Shown: positions 35,067 to 44,557, counted from the stretch's first letter. The stretch is DNA of 64,000 bases from an uncultured Oscillospiraceae bacterium (GCA_900555015.1 USJL01000002.1:62001-126000), one strand, 5' to 3'. Program-made: numbers and translations. Notes: generated by a model from the letters alone, not told the origin.

Positions 35067-37249
35067 TGGAATTAAAAGAGTTCCAGTTAAATGCGGTAAA
35101 ATCGCTGTTTGAAGCAATGGAAACTCCTGCCCGTGATATTATCCTCAAAAGTCCTACTGGTAGCGGTAAAACCATCATTCTGACCTATTTTATGCACCAA
35201 TACATACAGTCTTTTCCAAAAACCGTCTTTGTATGGCTTACGCCCGGTAAAGGCAACCTTGAAGAACAGAGCAAGGAAAAAATGGATAAGTACATCCACG
35301 CTTCGCAGACGAAACTCCTATCCGATGTGATGACGGCAGGTTTTGAGGAAAACGACAGTTGTTTTATAAATTGGGAGAAACTGACAAAAAAAGGCAATAA
35401 CGCCCTTAAAGACAGTGAACGCACCAACTTTTTAGAGCATATTCAGCACGCTCTCAATGACGGTATTCGTTTTGTGATAATTGTGGACGAGAGCCACCAA
35501 AATAATACAGTAAAAGCGGATGAGATAATTCAGTATTTTCACACGGATAAAATTATTCGTTGTTCTGCAACTCCGAAGGGTATCGCAAAAGCAGAAATAA
35601 TAGAAATTCCCGAAGAAGAAGTTATCGCTGCCGGACTTATCAAGAAAACGCTTGTTATCAATCAAGATTTTCCTCAAACCGTAGAAACAGAAAATCAAAC
35701 TTCTTATCTTCTTGAAAAAGCACTGTTAAAGCAGCGTGAAATTCGTGCTGCATTTTTACAGAAAGATGCGAATATCAATCCTTTAATTGTTGTTCAGATA
35801 CCTAATAAATCCGAAACGATGCAAGATAGTGTCGAACAATATCTTGAAACACAAGGAATAACCTGTGAAAACGGTCAACTTGCAGTATGGCTTTCTGATA
35901 GGCACGAAAATTTAGATGGAATAGAAGAATCTGATGCAACATCTTCAGTTGTTATTATCAAACAGGCCGTTGCAACAGGTTGGGATTGTCCTAGAGCACA
36001 GATCCTTGTCAAACTTCGTGATAACATGGATGAAACTTTTGAGATACAAACCATAGGTCGTATTCGCCGTATGCCTGAAGCAAAGCACTATGATGACGAT
36101 CTGCTTGACAGTTGCTATCTTTACACTTTTGATGAAAAGTTTACTGCAGGTGTTAAAATGGCACTTGATAAAGGTGCATTAAATGCTTGTACATTGTTTT
36201 TGAAAAACGAGTATAAGACTATTGCTCTTACATCTCAGCAACGAACAATGGTCACATCAACTCGTAATCCTCAAAAAGCTTTACAGGCGATTGCAATGTA
36301 CGCAGAAAAAGAATACAGCGTCGGTGGAAACAAGACCATAAACAAGACACGTTTACAGGCAGAAGGATATATATTTAGCGAAGATATTATTAGACACACC
36401 GTTTCCGGAGAGACATCCACACTCGAATTTAATTCTTCGGATATGAATTCAATTTCCGTTAATGAAAAATTTAATACGAAAAAGCACGGACGAGATTATC
36501 ATCAGAAGATAGGTAAAATCGGATTAGAAATTGGCATGACTTATTCCTTTATGAATACTATTATCCGTAAACTATTTGATAAAAACTTCAATTACAGCCG
36601 CAAAATCCTTGCGTTGGAACCGAGAGAAGTCTATGCTTTTGTACTTAATAACGCTGATCGCTTGAAACACTTTATTCGTGAAGCCATGGCATATGAACTT
36701 GCACAATTCAAATTAGATGTTAAATCCATATCCGAAAACGAATTTCGAATTCCACAGTCTTGTCTGTTTACTTATAATGGTGATCTGAAAACACAGATTG
36801 AATACAAAAAGAATGTTTATCAAGGATATTTATCATCTGCCGCACCTCGATCAACTCCGGAACTTAAATTTGAAAAATTCTGTGAACGTTCCGAAAAGGT
36901 CGAATGGTGGTATAAAAACGGTGATAAAGGTAACGAGTATCTTTCTATTGTTTATGTCGATAACTCCGAAAAGCAAAAATTGTTTTATCCTGACTATATT
37001 ATTTGTGTAGGTGGAAAAATATGGATAATCGAAACTAAAGGCGGATTTGATCGTAGCGGCAATAGCCAAGATATCGATAAATATACTGCAAAGAAATTCA
37101 CCGTACTTAAATCATACCTCGAGAAGTATGGCTTAAAGGGCGGAATCGTTCGTAACGATGACAGTACAGATGAGCTTTGTATTTGCATGGAAAATTATTC
37201 TGACAATATACAAAGTGATGATTGGAATATCTTATCAAATGTAATATAA
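35066..37249 (+). CDS. res: Type III restriction enzyme helicase-nuclease subunit (Res)
   Basis: 727 residues. SF2 helicase: Walker A SPTGSGKT at 29-36, DESH at about 140, CSATPKG, GWDCPRAQ, and motif VI QTIGRIRRMP. The C-terminal PD-(D/E)xK nuclease reads FYPDYIICVGGKIWIIETKG (about 635-655). Somewhat shorter than classical Res (about 900-1000). It cuts DNA after long-range communication between Mod sites. AAAGGAGGC precedes its ATG, which overlaps the previous stop. Confidence 0.92.
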   Translation: MELKEFQLNAVKSLFEAMETPARDIILKSPTGSGKTIILTYFMHQYIQSFPKTVFVWLTPGKGNLEEQSKEKMDKYIHASQTKLLSDVMTAGFEENDSCFINWEKLTKKGNNALKDSERTNFLEHIQHALNDGIRFVIIVDESHQNNTVKADEIIQYFHTDKIIRCSATPKGIAKAEIIEIPEEEVIAAGLIKKTLVINQDFPQTVETENQTSYLLEKALLKQREIRAAFLQKDANINPLIVVQIPNKSETMQDSVEQYLETQGITCENGQLAVWLSDRHENLDGIEESDATSSVVIIKQAVATGWDCPRAQILVKLRDNMDETFEIQTIGRIRRMPEAKHYDDDLLDSCYLYTFDEKFTAGVKMALDKGALNACTLFLKNEYKTIALTSQQRTMVTSTRNPQKALQAIAMYAEKEYSVGGNKTINKTRLQAEGYIFSEDIIRHTVSGETSTLEFNSSDMNSISVNEKFNTKKHGRDYHQKIGKIGLEIGMTYSFMNTIIRKLFDKNFNYSRKILALEPREVYAFVLNNADRLKHFIREAMAYELAQFKLDVKSISENEFRIPQSCLFTYNGDLKTQIEYKKNVYQGYLSSAAPRSTPELKFEKFCERSEKVEWWYKNGDKGNEYLSIVYVDNSEKQKLFYPDYIICVGGKIWIIETKGGFDRSGNSQDIDKYTAKKFTVLKSYLEKYGLKGGIVRNDDSTDELCICMENYSDNIQSDDWNILSNVI

Positions 37250-37266
37250 GCGGGTGAGTTGAAAAA

Positions 37267-38202
37267 ATGGGAGTGAAAAAACAAACTTTTAATGATTTCG
37301 AGGTGTATTCTTCTGATGAATATACCAGTTTTGTTCATATCAATATAACAAACTCAAAATTATTTTATTCACAAATGTTCGAATATTTTTTTGATGAAAA
37401 TAGACTTTTAAGATACATAGAGAACAAGGCTTCCATCTCTTTTGAGCCTACCCCTGCTAACTATGCAGCTTTATATAAAAAGCTTAAAATATTTATTGAT
37501 AAAGAAAACCATGTTGAATTACCAAAAAGTATTGAAAAAGATTTGTTAAGCATCATTTCTGCAGAACATACTCTTATAGAACAAAACGGTATAAAGAAAA
37601 TAAGACTTGACAAAATAGGGAAAATAGGTGAATACATATTTAGTAATATTTTATCGGAGTACTTTGGATATCAGTGTATCATACCAAAACTTAATATATT
37701 GACTGATTATAATATGAGTATTTTTGGTATTGATACACTTTTCTATTCTCATGAAGACAAGTTGCTTTTGTTAGGAGAATCAAAAGTTAGCAAAAGTATC
37801 GAAAACGGTATTGCTTTAATTAATAAATCGCTATCTTCTTATCAATCCCAAGTGGATGATGAGTTTGAATTAATACTGAGTCAAAGATGGCTCAAAGATA
37901 AAATGGGATATTTTGTAGATGATTTTGGAGATAAAATTGAGGTCTCTATTGGTATGTCAGACTTTATAAAAAAAGCATCAGTTGAAAAAATAGGGATACC
38001 TATTTTTATAGCTCATGGCGGAAATGAAACAACTGAAGAAATATTCAAAAAACTAAGAAAAATCAAAAAAGTTACGCTATATGATCTTAAGACAGAATAT
38101 ATTGTTATTTCACTTCCTCTCATTGATAAAGATGAGTTTGTAAAAGCATTTACTTTAGCAATTGCTGAAAGGAGAGCTATGTATGAGTCAAATGTACAGT
38201 AA
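37267..38202 (+). CDS. hamA: Hachiman defence nuclease subunit HamA (DUF1837)
   Basis: 311 residues of the DUF1837/HamA type. The PD-(D/E)xK-like active site is visible as GKIGEYIF (Glu122), FGIDTLFY (Asp156) and LGESKVS (E171-x-K173). In Hachiman, HamA is held by HamB and released to degrade DNA when damaged or phage DNA is sensed. The start ATG at 37267 follows GGGTGAG. The gene overlaps hamB by 20 bases, typical of an obligate pair. Confidence 0.85.
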   Translation: MGVKKQTFNDFEVYSSDEYTSFVHINITNSKLFYSQMFEYFFDENRLLRYIENKASISFEPTPANYAALYKKLKIFIDKENHVELPKSIEKDLLSIISAEHTLIEQNGIKKIRLDKIGKIGEYIFSNILSEYFGYQCIIPKLNILTDYNMSIFGIDTLFYSHEDKLLLLGESKVSKSIENGIALINKSLSSYQSQVDDEFELILSQRWLKDKMGYFVDDFGDKIEVSIGMSDFIKKASVEKIGIPIFIAHGGNETTEEIFKKLRKIKKVTLYDLKTEYIVISLPLIDKDEFVKAFTLAIAERRAMYESNVQ

Positions 38203-40255
38203 TCCTGATCCACAAAAGATTAGAGATCAATGTATTGATTATTTGGCAAAAGCTGACGATTCTACAGAAGCTGCCAAAACGATTGCGGATAAGTTGTTTG
38301 CTTTAGATCTTACAGTTTATTCAAACGATTATACTCTTGATTCTCTTTTGTATAATGCATTTGCACAGTCGGAACTAGACGATAGCATAGCCATGCATCC
38401 CGAACAAATCCAAATATTAAACGAGATTAAGTCACACGATGCAATAATCGTTAGTGCTCCTACAAGTTTTGGTAAAACTTTTTGCGTTTTTGAGTATATT
38501 GCAAGAACACAACCTCAAAATATTGTACTAATTGTGCCAACGTTGGCGTTGGTCGATGAATATATAAAAAAGATTATTAAAAAATACACCTTGTGTTTTA
38601 ATTCTTACAAAGTACATACACAATTGGATGCTAATGGAGAGTATGATTTTTCCTCAAAGAATATATTTATTTTAACACATGATAGAGTAGTACAGGATGA
38701 ATTATATACATTGATAAAAAATATAGACTTGTTGGTAATAGACGAGGTCTATAAATTAGAGACTGATGCGACAGATGATCGTGTTCTTGTATTGAACATG
38801 GCATATTACCACCTATCTCGTGTAGCAAGAAAATACATTTTGCTTGCTCCTTTCATAAAGGCAATAGCTGATATTGAGTTATTAGACAAGAAACCATATT
38901 TTTATAATACCGAATATTCTCCAGTAGTAAACAATGTTATTACGGAAGAATTATTAAATGCAAATGACAGATATCCTCAGTGTCAAAAGTTATTAAACAG
39001 AATAGATAATAAAGAGCAAACTTTAGTATATTTCCCTACGGTAACTGGCATGTATCGATATGTTAGCAATTTTATTTCTAAAGAACCTGTTTTAAACGAA
39101 ATTGATGAAAATATAAAATCATTCATTAATTGGGCAAAAGACGAAATACATGAAGAATGGAGTGTCGTTAAAGCTTTAGAACGTGGATATGCAATTCATA
39201 ATGGTCAAATGCCATTGGGTATTCGTCTTTATCAATTAAATTTGTATGAAAATCATCCACAATATAATAGGTTGCTATGTACTTCCACACTATTGGAAGG
39301 TGTGAATACAAGTGCCAAAAATATTGTAATTACAAAGCCTTCCAGGAGAAGCGAAAAAAACATATCTGATGATAATTTCTCAGCATTTGATTTTTTTAAT
39401 CTTGTTGGTAGAACTGGACGATTAAATCAACACTATATAGGGGATGCCTATTATTTAAAAGCTCCATCTGATCCTCCATACAAAAAAATTGATGCCATTA
39501 GAACCATAAAATTTGAATTAACAGATAACAGTAAGGATATTGATATTCAAAGAGGCAAAATTGAAGAACACGATGATTATTTAGCATTTTTGAAGCACCT
39601 TGGTATTACACATGAAGAATACATAAAAAACATAGGCAGCCATTTTAGATTTGACACAATAAAGAATTTGTATTTGAATTATTGTAATCGTAGATCTGAA
39701 ATTATTACCGAATTACAAAAGTTATCTGACGAGGAGCTCTATGGTCGAGGTCAATTAGTAAGAATTCTTTATGCTGTTTGTGAAGGTAGAGAAGATAGTT
39801 TTAAAGCAAACATGCTTAATAGGCTTATAAACCGAAATCGCCCGAAGATAAGAACGGTTGTCAACGACGCAATGCGTTACTATTCTTCAAGAGGTATTGA
39901 CACTGTTATATCAACGGCAATCAAGCTTAAATCCAGCTATATTGAACATCAGTTTTACGCCAAGATAATAATCATAAAGTATTTTATGAATTTAGAGAAG
40001 GTTTCACAAACATATTTGGAAACTCTCGATAGCAGAATTGTTGGCGCTATAGAGCAATTATACTTTTCTTCTTCAAAGCAAAAGAAAATGCTTTTAGATA
40101 TTGGTATCTATGAAAGGGATGTTGATATTATCATATCGATTATCGGTAATGATTTTGATGATGCCTTTGAACTAAAAAAAAGATTAATATCAAAATCAAC
40201 TCTATTATCAGGTAAAGTAAGTTATATTTCAAATTTTATAATAAAAAATCTATAG
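38183..40255 (+). CDS. hamB: Hachiman defence helicase subunit HamB
   Basis: About 690 residues of a Ski2-like SF2 helicase. Walker A is APTSFGKT at 92-99, Walker B LLVIDEVYKLE (DEVY rather than DEVH), motifs IV-V LLCTSTLLEGVNTSAKNIVI, and motif VI FNLVGRTGRLNQHYIGDA. ATG 38183 (MSQMYSNPDP) is chosen because AAAGGAGAG precedes it, inside the hamA end. HamB is the DNA/RNA-dependent ATPase sensor. It is the last gene of the forward defence operon. Confidence 0.87.
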   Translation: MSQMYSNPDPQKIRDQCIDYLAKADDSTEAAKTIADKLFALDLTVYSNDYTLDSLLYNAFAQSELDDSIAMHPEQIQILNEIKSHDAIIVSAPTSFGKTFCVFEYIARTQPQNIVLIVPTLALVDEYIKKIIKKYTLCFNSYKVHTQLDANGEYDFSSKNIFILTHDRVVQDELYTLIKNIDLLVIDEVYKLETDATDDRVLVLNMAYYHLSRVARKYILLAPFIKAIADIELLDKKPYFYNTEYSPVVNNVITEELLNANDRYPQCQKLLNRIDNKEQTLVYFPTVTGMYRYVSNFISKEPVLNEIDENIKSFINWAKDEIHEEWSVVKALERGYAIHNGQMPLGIRLYQLNLYENHPQYNRLLCTSTLLEGVNTSAKNIVITKPSRRSEKNISDDNFSAFDFFNLVGRTGRLNQHYIGDAYYLKAPSDPPYKKIDAIRTIKFELTDNSKDIDIQRGKIEEHDDYLAFLKHLGITHEEYIKNIGSHFRFDTIKNLYLNYCNRRSEIITELQKLSDEELYGRGQLVRILYAVCEGREDSFKANMLNRLINRNRPKIRTVVNDAMRYYSSRGIDTVISTAIKLKSSYIEHQFYAKIIIIKYFMNLEKVSQTYLETLDSRIVGAIEQLYFSSSKQKKMLLDIGIYERDVDIIISIIGNDFDDAFELKKRLISKSTLLSGKVSYISNFIIKNL

Positions 40256-40259
40256 TGTT

Positions 40260-40650
40260 ATAGTGAAATATCAAATGCAGAGCACAATTCCCATCACATT
40301 TGAATGTGGCACAGTTTATGGAATATCTCAATGAAAAAAGCAATTTGATGATATTTGAACAACACGCAAATTTAAAGTATAAGTATGTCGAACTAAAGTT
40401 TTGGTGTCGAGGATACTATGTTGATACAGTCGCTCGAAACAAAAAGGGTGATCGCAGAATATACAAAAAATCAATTAGAAGAAGATTTTGCGAACAATCA
40501 AAGAATATGTAGACCCGTTTACAGTTGCCAAGAATAAGCAAGCAAAAATAAACAGTCCCTACAAAAGGGACTGTTTTAAAAAGTAATGCAATACCAAACT
40601 TTAAGTTTCAACTTCGTGTCGGAGAGTCAGTCGACAAACTTTTGGAAACT
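40260..40650 (+). mobile_element. Degenerate IS200/IS605-type copy
   Basis: 40318-40512 encodes MEYLNEKSNLMIFEQHANLK, then KFWCRGYYVDTVARNKK, homologous to residues 80-125 of the intact TnpA at 42488, then loses frame; a C-terminal echo (DPFTVAKNKQA-like) is at 40511-40545. The segment 40536-40640 (AAGCAAAAATAAACAG with a stem around 40550-40575) repeats the 3' non-coding end also present at 41876-41965. It has no 5' half. Confidence 0.75.
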
Positions 40651-40676
40651 GTGTAAACTACCAGTTCGACCTTTGG

Positions 40677-41687
40677 CTATGATTGCCATATATTTAGGGC
40701 ATTTTTTTCTTGCACAATTTCTTTTAAATAAGTGATCTGCTCGGTTTTGATTTCGTCAAATGTTTTTGATGGCTCAATTTTTATGGATTGCTCAATAACT
40801 AAAATGTATTTCTTAGTTGCGCTTCTTACGAGTCCTCGCAGTTCATCAACTGATGCGTGCGAGATTTGCATTATACTACCCTCGTGAATCGCCTCACTTC
40901 GATCACGATAGTGGGATTTTACATTATCATATATAGACTTCATTTCGCAATCGGAACAACCAAGAAATACCGCCATACGCTTTGCGAGCATTTCTTTTTT
41001 GTCACCATAGTCATTTTTCAAAAACATGACTTCAAGTGGTGTTATCATGTTTTTGTAGTTAGTCGCATCATCTAAAGTGTGGTACGTATATTCCAATTCA
41101 TCAATTACAATTGGTTTCAAAATTTGATACGCCCTTTCATGATTATAAAGCAGATCGTTTAATAAAGGTACTTCTGTAGGTTCAATTATCAATGGATATT
41201 GGATGAGTGTGATAATATCCTCTATATAACTGTCTATTGTGCGATTTTCAATACAAATTCCTGTTTGTGTACTATACAAGTAAAAAGAGTGCTTTCGAGC
41301 AATTTCCCCTTCTTTAAATAAATGGAGTAAAGAAAAGAAACGAAATACAGTCGTTTCAATTTCATCATGAATTGGTTCAATTAATTTATCAAAGTCTGAA
41401 CCATTGAAAAAAGATGCAGTATTTGCAGGCTTATCATGCTTTACGGTCTGGATATCTGTCATTTCCATGCATATTACATATGGCTTTTCGTCTAAGTGAA
41501 TAGCACTACGATATTCAGGCATTACCTCTCCACGACTATCAGTAATTCTATTTCTATATATGTACTCGTCTATGGGAATTTTTTTAAACACAAATCCTGC
41601 TGGTGGTTGTGCCAACATAATAGACGAATCACCAATAATTGGAATTGACACAGAAATGTTAATTGAAATATCAAAAAAAGCATCCAT
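40677..41687 (-). CDS. HEPN-domain protein (Apea-like) of unknown role
   Basis: About 336 residues. The C-terminal part (about 215-300) contains EVMFLKNDYGDKKEMLAKRM and YRDRSEAIHEGS, with R-x(4)-H at about 263-268, the catalytic motif of HEPN RNases in Apea-like families. The N-terminal half is beta-rich and unassigned. ATG 41687 follows GAGGTT. It is transcribed opposite to the Hachiman operon, between two IS200 remnants, at the edge of the defence island. An RNA-cleaving abortive-infection effector is likely (inference). Confidence 0.6.
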   Translation of the reverse strand: MDAFFDISINISVSIPIIGDSSIMLAQPPAGFVFKKIPIDEYIYRNRITDSRGEVMPEYRSAIHLDEKPYVICMEMTDIQTVKHDKPANTASFFNGSDFDKLIEPIHDEIETTVFRFFSLLHLFKEGEIARKHSFYLYSTQTGICIENRTIDSYIEDIITLIQYPLIIEPTEVPLLNDLLYNHERAYQILKPIVIDELEYTYHTLDDATNYKNMITPLEVMFLKNDYGDKKEMLAKRMAVFLGCSDCEMKSIYDNVKSHYRDRSEAIHEGSIMQISHASVDELRGLVRSATKKYILVIEQSIKIEPSKTFDEIKTEQITYLKEIVQEKNALNIWQS

Positions 41688-41760
41688 AAACAAACCTCGT
41701 AAAATTTTATCTCACCAATTACAATGTGAATTATAACATATTTGAACCGGGTTGTACAGC

Positions 41761-41975
41761 TTTTAGGTGAACACAAAAGCGAGGAGAGAGTTGGCAAAAA
41801 ATAAAAACCTTGTCACATTCAACCTACAGATGTCAGTACCATATAGTGTTTGCACCGAAGTATTGAAGAAAAGCAAAAATAAACAGCCCCACGAGAGGAG
41901 CTGCTTTAAAAAGTAATGCGATGTCAAACTTTTCAGTGTCGACTTGTAGTCAGCGAGCCAGTAGGCGACCCTTTT
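41761..41975 (+). mobile_element. Internally deleted IS200-type copy
   Basis: GCGAGGAGAGA at about 41780 and the tnpA N-terminal codons (CAGTACCATATAGTGTTTGC at 41834, reading QYHIVFAP-like) match the full IS at 42345. The sequence then jumps to the 3' non-coding part (AAGCAAAAATAAACAGCCCC...). It is a MITE-like deletion derivative. It abuts, and probably truncated, the TnpV fragment that follows. Confidence 0.7.
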
Positions 41976-42062
41976 AGTATATGTACCGCCGAATTGTTCA
42001 AATAATGTGTTATTCATAGTAAAACCTCCTTTGATACTCAAATTGTACCAAAGGAGGTTTTC
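41976..42062 (-). pseudogene. tnpV: TnpV N-terminal fragment with upstream hairpin
   Basis: On the minus strand from ATG 42017: MNNTLFEQFGGTYTK, the conserved N-terminus of transposon protein TnpV, cut after about 14 residues by the IS200 derivative. AAAACCTCCTTTG and CAAAGGAGGTTTT (42021-42061) form a long hairpin that includes its ribosome site, which could hide the start. Confidence 0.65.
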
Positions 42063-42344
42063 TTTTGCGAATGTGCGATTTATAAATTTACAAGTTTAGT
42101 TCGTGCCAAAAATTACAACGAACTTTTGCAATCTGTGCCACTTTTAACGGCGAATAATGTGTATTCCAAATTTATTTGTTATGTTCGTTATATTCGTTAT
42201 ATTTACTTTTTCATTTACCACTAATTTCGTTTAAATATGAAATAGATTTGTCGGGATTGAGTTTTACCGAAAATAATAATTGATGCAAATTATGATATGC
42301 AATTAAAAAAGCGTTGGAGATTTGATTTCTCCAACGCTTTCGTT
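42063..42344. other. Gene-free stretch with a repeated hairpin
   Basis: I see no coding sequence. 42280-42335 (TGATGCAAATTATGATATGC, then the hairpin GCGTTGGAGA...TCTCCAACGC) is a near-copy of 44463-44520 and works as a terminator-like structure. The rest is AT-rich. Confidence 0.5.
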
Positions 42345-43097
42345 TTGTTTGTAACAAAGACAACCACCTGCTATGCAGGTGGGAAAGGAAAAGCTTTAGC
42401 GAGGAGAGAAGTGACAAAATAAAAACACCTTGATATATTAGAAGTAGGTTTGCCGACCAAAACTAAAATATCAAGGAGGTCTTAATCGTGAAAGAGAAAG
42501 ACATAAACAGTTTAGACCATACGAGGTGGAGATGTCAATACCATGTGGTGTTTGCACCAAAGTACAGAAGAATGGCAATTTACGGAGAAATCAAGATAGA
42601 TATAGGGAAAATATTGAGACAATTATGCAAGCAGAAAGGAATAGAGATAATAGAAGCAGAGTTGTGTCAAGACCATGTACATATGCTGATAAGCATACCA
42701 CCAAAATATAGTGTGTCACAAATAATGGGATACCTAAAAGGAAAAAGTAGTCTTATGATTTTCGACCGACATGCAAATTTAAAGTATAAGTACGGAAATC
42801 GACATTTTTGGGCAAGAGGATATTTCGTAGATACAGTGGGACGAAACAAAAAGCAAATACAAGAGTACATACGAAATCAATTGACAGAAGATAAAATAGC
42901 AGACCAAATAGAATTGAAAGAGTTTGTGGACCCGTTTACGGGTAGCGTGAACAAGTAGGCAAAAAAATAACCCCCTTTAGGGGAAGCCTGAAAAAGCAAT
43001 GCGGTCGACAAACTTTTCAGTGCCCCTTTAGGGGTTACGTCCGTAAAAAGCCCTTCTAGGGCTTACTCAAGCCTCCGGCTTAGCCGGAGGTCTTGAC
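42345..43097 (+). mobile_element. IS200/IS605-family insertion sequence, apparently complete
   Basis: A left subterminal hairpin CCACCTGC-TATG-CAGGTGG (about 42363-42382), tnpA at 42488-42958, and a right-end hairpin GCCTCCGGC-TTA-GCCGGAGGT (about 43071-43091) give the layout of a single-gene IS200 element, which moves as single-stranded circles without inverted repeats. The exact ends are approximate. Confidence 0.8.
42488..42958 (+). CDS. tnpA: IS200/IS605-family transposase TnpA
   Basis: 156 residues, a Y1 HUH transposase. HUH motif: ELCQDHVHMLISIP (about 57-70). The catalytic tyrosine is likely in QEYIRNQL near residue 130. YHVVFAPKYRR at about 18-28 and KYKYGNRHFWARGYFVDTVG at about 98-117 are family hallmarks. 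GGAGGTC precedes the start. It appears intact and may act on the degenerate copies nearby. Confidence 0.92.
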   Translation: MKEKDINSLDHTRWRCQYHVVFAPKYRRMAIYGEIKIDIGKILRQLCKQKGIEIIEAELCQDHVHMLISIPPKYSVSQIMGYLKGKSSLMIFDRHANLKYKYGNRHFWARGYFVDTVGRNKKQIQEYIRNQLTEDKIADQIELKEFVDPFTGSVNK

Positions 43098-43190
43098 TAT
43101 ATTTTCTTCATAAAAATATTATCGATATACTCACAACCTTTCGGCTCTGTTTTAGGCTTGCTCGAACGATATTTAATATAAAAATTTGTA

Positions 43191-44231
43191 TTAATTCGAT
43201 TCTTTCTTTGCAGTTTTTTCTATTTGCTTAATAGTCTGCAAATACGCTTCTTCTACGGGCGAAAGATTTTGATTCACATATTTTTTGTATTCCTCGTTTG
43301 CTTTTTCAAGTGCTTGCTTGTGGCTGATTTTTCCTGCATTCTCAAGCACTTTTCCGCCTGTTACTTGAATTAAATTATCAAGTTGGTCAACGTAATCACT
43401 CATGTATACGGGATTGTGTCGCATAGCTTGAATTTCCGCAAAATCGAAATAACCTGAAACAATGTTATTGAGCACTTTTAATTCATCTTCATTAAGATAA
43501 TTTTTAGCAACACAAATGTCTTTGGCAGTTGGAAAATCGCCGTCAAAAGCATTCATTCCCATAAACGGTTTATTTGCATCTGCACGCTCGTAAATAACTT
43601 CGGCGGCAGTATGACCGTGTGCCGCATAATGCAATTTGTTTTGAACCATTTTGAAAAAAGCAACAGTTTCGCTGCTTTTTGGATTATAGTCAACACTTGT
43701 CGCATAAAGGTCAAGGACCTGACGATACATAACTTTTTCGGAAGAACGAATATCTCTGATTCTGTCTAAGAGTTCTTTCCAATAATTTCCACCACCGAGA
43801 TTTTTAAGCCTTTCATCATCCATGGTGAAACCTTTTATCATATATTCCTTTAAGCGTTCGGTTGCCCAACGACGAAATTGAGTAGCAGTGATTGATTTGA
43901 TTCGGTAACCAAGCGAAATAATCATATCAAGATTGTAATGTAATTGCTCTCTTGTGACAATTCTCTCGCCTTCATTTTGAACTGTTCGGAATTTCCGAAC
44001 AGTTGAATTTTCTTCAAGCTCGCCCTCTTCAAAAATATTTTTAATATGCTCACTTACATTTGATTTGCTCGTTTGGTAAAGTTCACATAATTGTGCTTGC
44101 GTCAACCATACCGTTTCATCAACAAATCGAACATCAATTTTTGTATCACCATCATCAGTTTTATAAATAACTATTTCGCCTTGATTATTATCTTTATTCA
44201 TTTCTTTAAGATCGGTTTTTTGTTCTTTCAT
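43191..44231 (-). CDS. rhuM: RhuM-family virulence-associated protein
   Basis: 346 residues. GEIVIYKTDDGDTKIDVRFV and TVWLTQAQLCELYQTSKSNV form the N-terminal Bro-like/HTH part. GYRIKSITATQFRRWATERL is the diagnostic RhuM block. A C-terminal Fic-like segment with YAAHGHTAAEVIYERADANK is seen at about 195-220. The first 15 residues (MKEQKTDLKEMNKDN) and the whole upstream region are shared with the gene at 44558-45526. RhuM proteins are common passengers of mobile islands; molecular role unclear. Confidence 0.88.
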   Translation of the reverse strand: MKEQKTDLKEMNKDNNQGEIVIYKTDDGDTKIDVRFVDETVWLTQAQLCELYQTSKSNVSEHIKNIFEEGELEENSTVRKFRTVQNEGERIVTREQLHYNLDMIISLGYRIKSITATQFRRWATERLKEYMIKGFTMDDERLKNLGGGNYWKELLDRIRDIRSSEKVMYRQVLDLYATSVDYNPKSSETVAFFKMVQNKLHYAAHGHTAAEVIYERADANKPFMGMNAFDGDFPTAKDICVAKNYLNEDELKVLNNIVSGYFDFAEIQAMRHNPVYMSDYVDQLDNLIQVTGGKVLENAGKISHKQALEKANEEYKKYVNQNLSPVEEAYLQTIKQIEKTAKKESN

Positions 44232-44290
44232 AGCAATTTATCCTCCTTTTATCATAGTACCATAATTGGCTTTTATATACAACATTTTCT
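44190..44290 (-). repeat. Duplicated promoter/5' coding segment, copy 1
   Basis: About 100 bases around the rhuM start (start codons for MKEQK..., GGAGGATAAATTGCT leader, ATAATTGGCTTTTATATACA) are almost identical to 45489-45588 at the next gene. Confidence 0.85.
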
Positions 44291-44464
44291 TGTCTGCACA
44301 ATTTGGAGCTGTTCAGGTACCTCATGGCTCGTTTTTGTGAATTTCGTTATAATATTTTTGACAAGTGCTTATATAATGATTTTTCATATCAAGTCATAAG
44401 TGCAAATAATAATGCAAAATAACTCCTTGTAGGTGTAAATATCTCTTGAAATTTCTTGATGATT

Positions 44465-44526
44465 GATACAAATTATGATGCACAATTAAAAAAGCGTTGG
44501 AGATTGATTTCTCCAACGCCTTTTTT
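44465..44526 (-). terminator. Terminator-like hairpin, second copy of a 55-bp repeat
   Basis: GCGTTGGAGATTGATTTCTCCAACGC followed by CTTTTTTT lies between rhuM and the EF-hand gene. With ACAAATTATGATGCACAATT before it, it repeats 42280-42340. On the minus strand it terminates the gene ending at 44558. Confidence 0.7.
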
Positions 44527-44557
44527 GTGATAATTAAATTGTGGCGCTTAATGTTGA

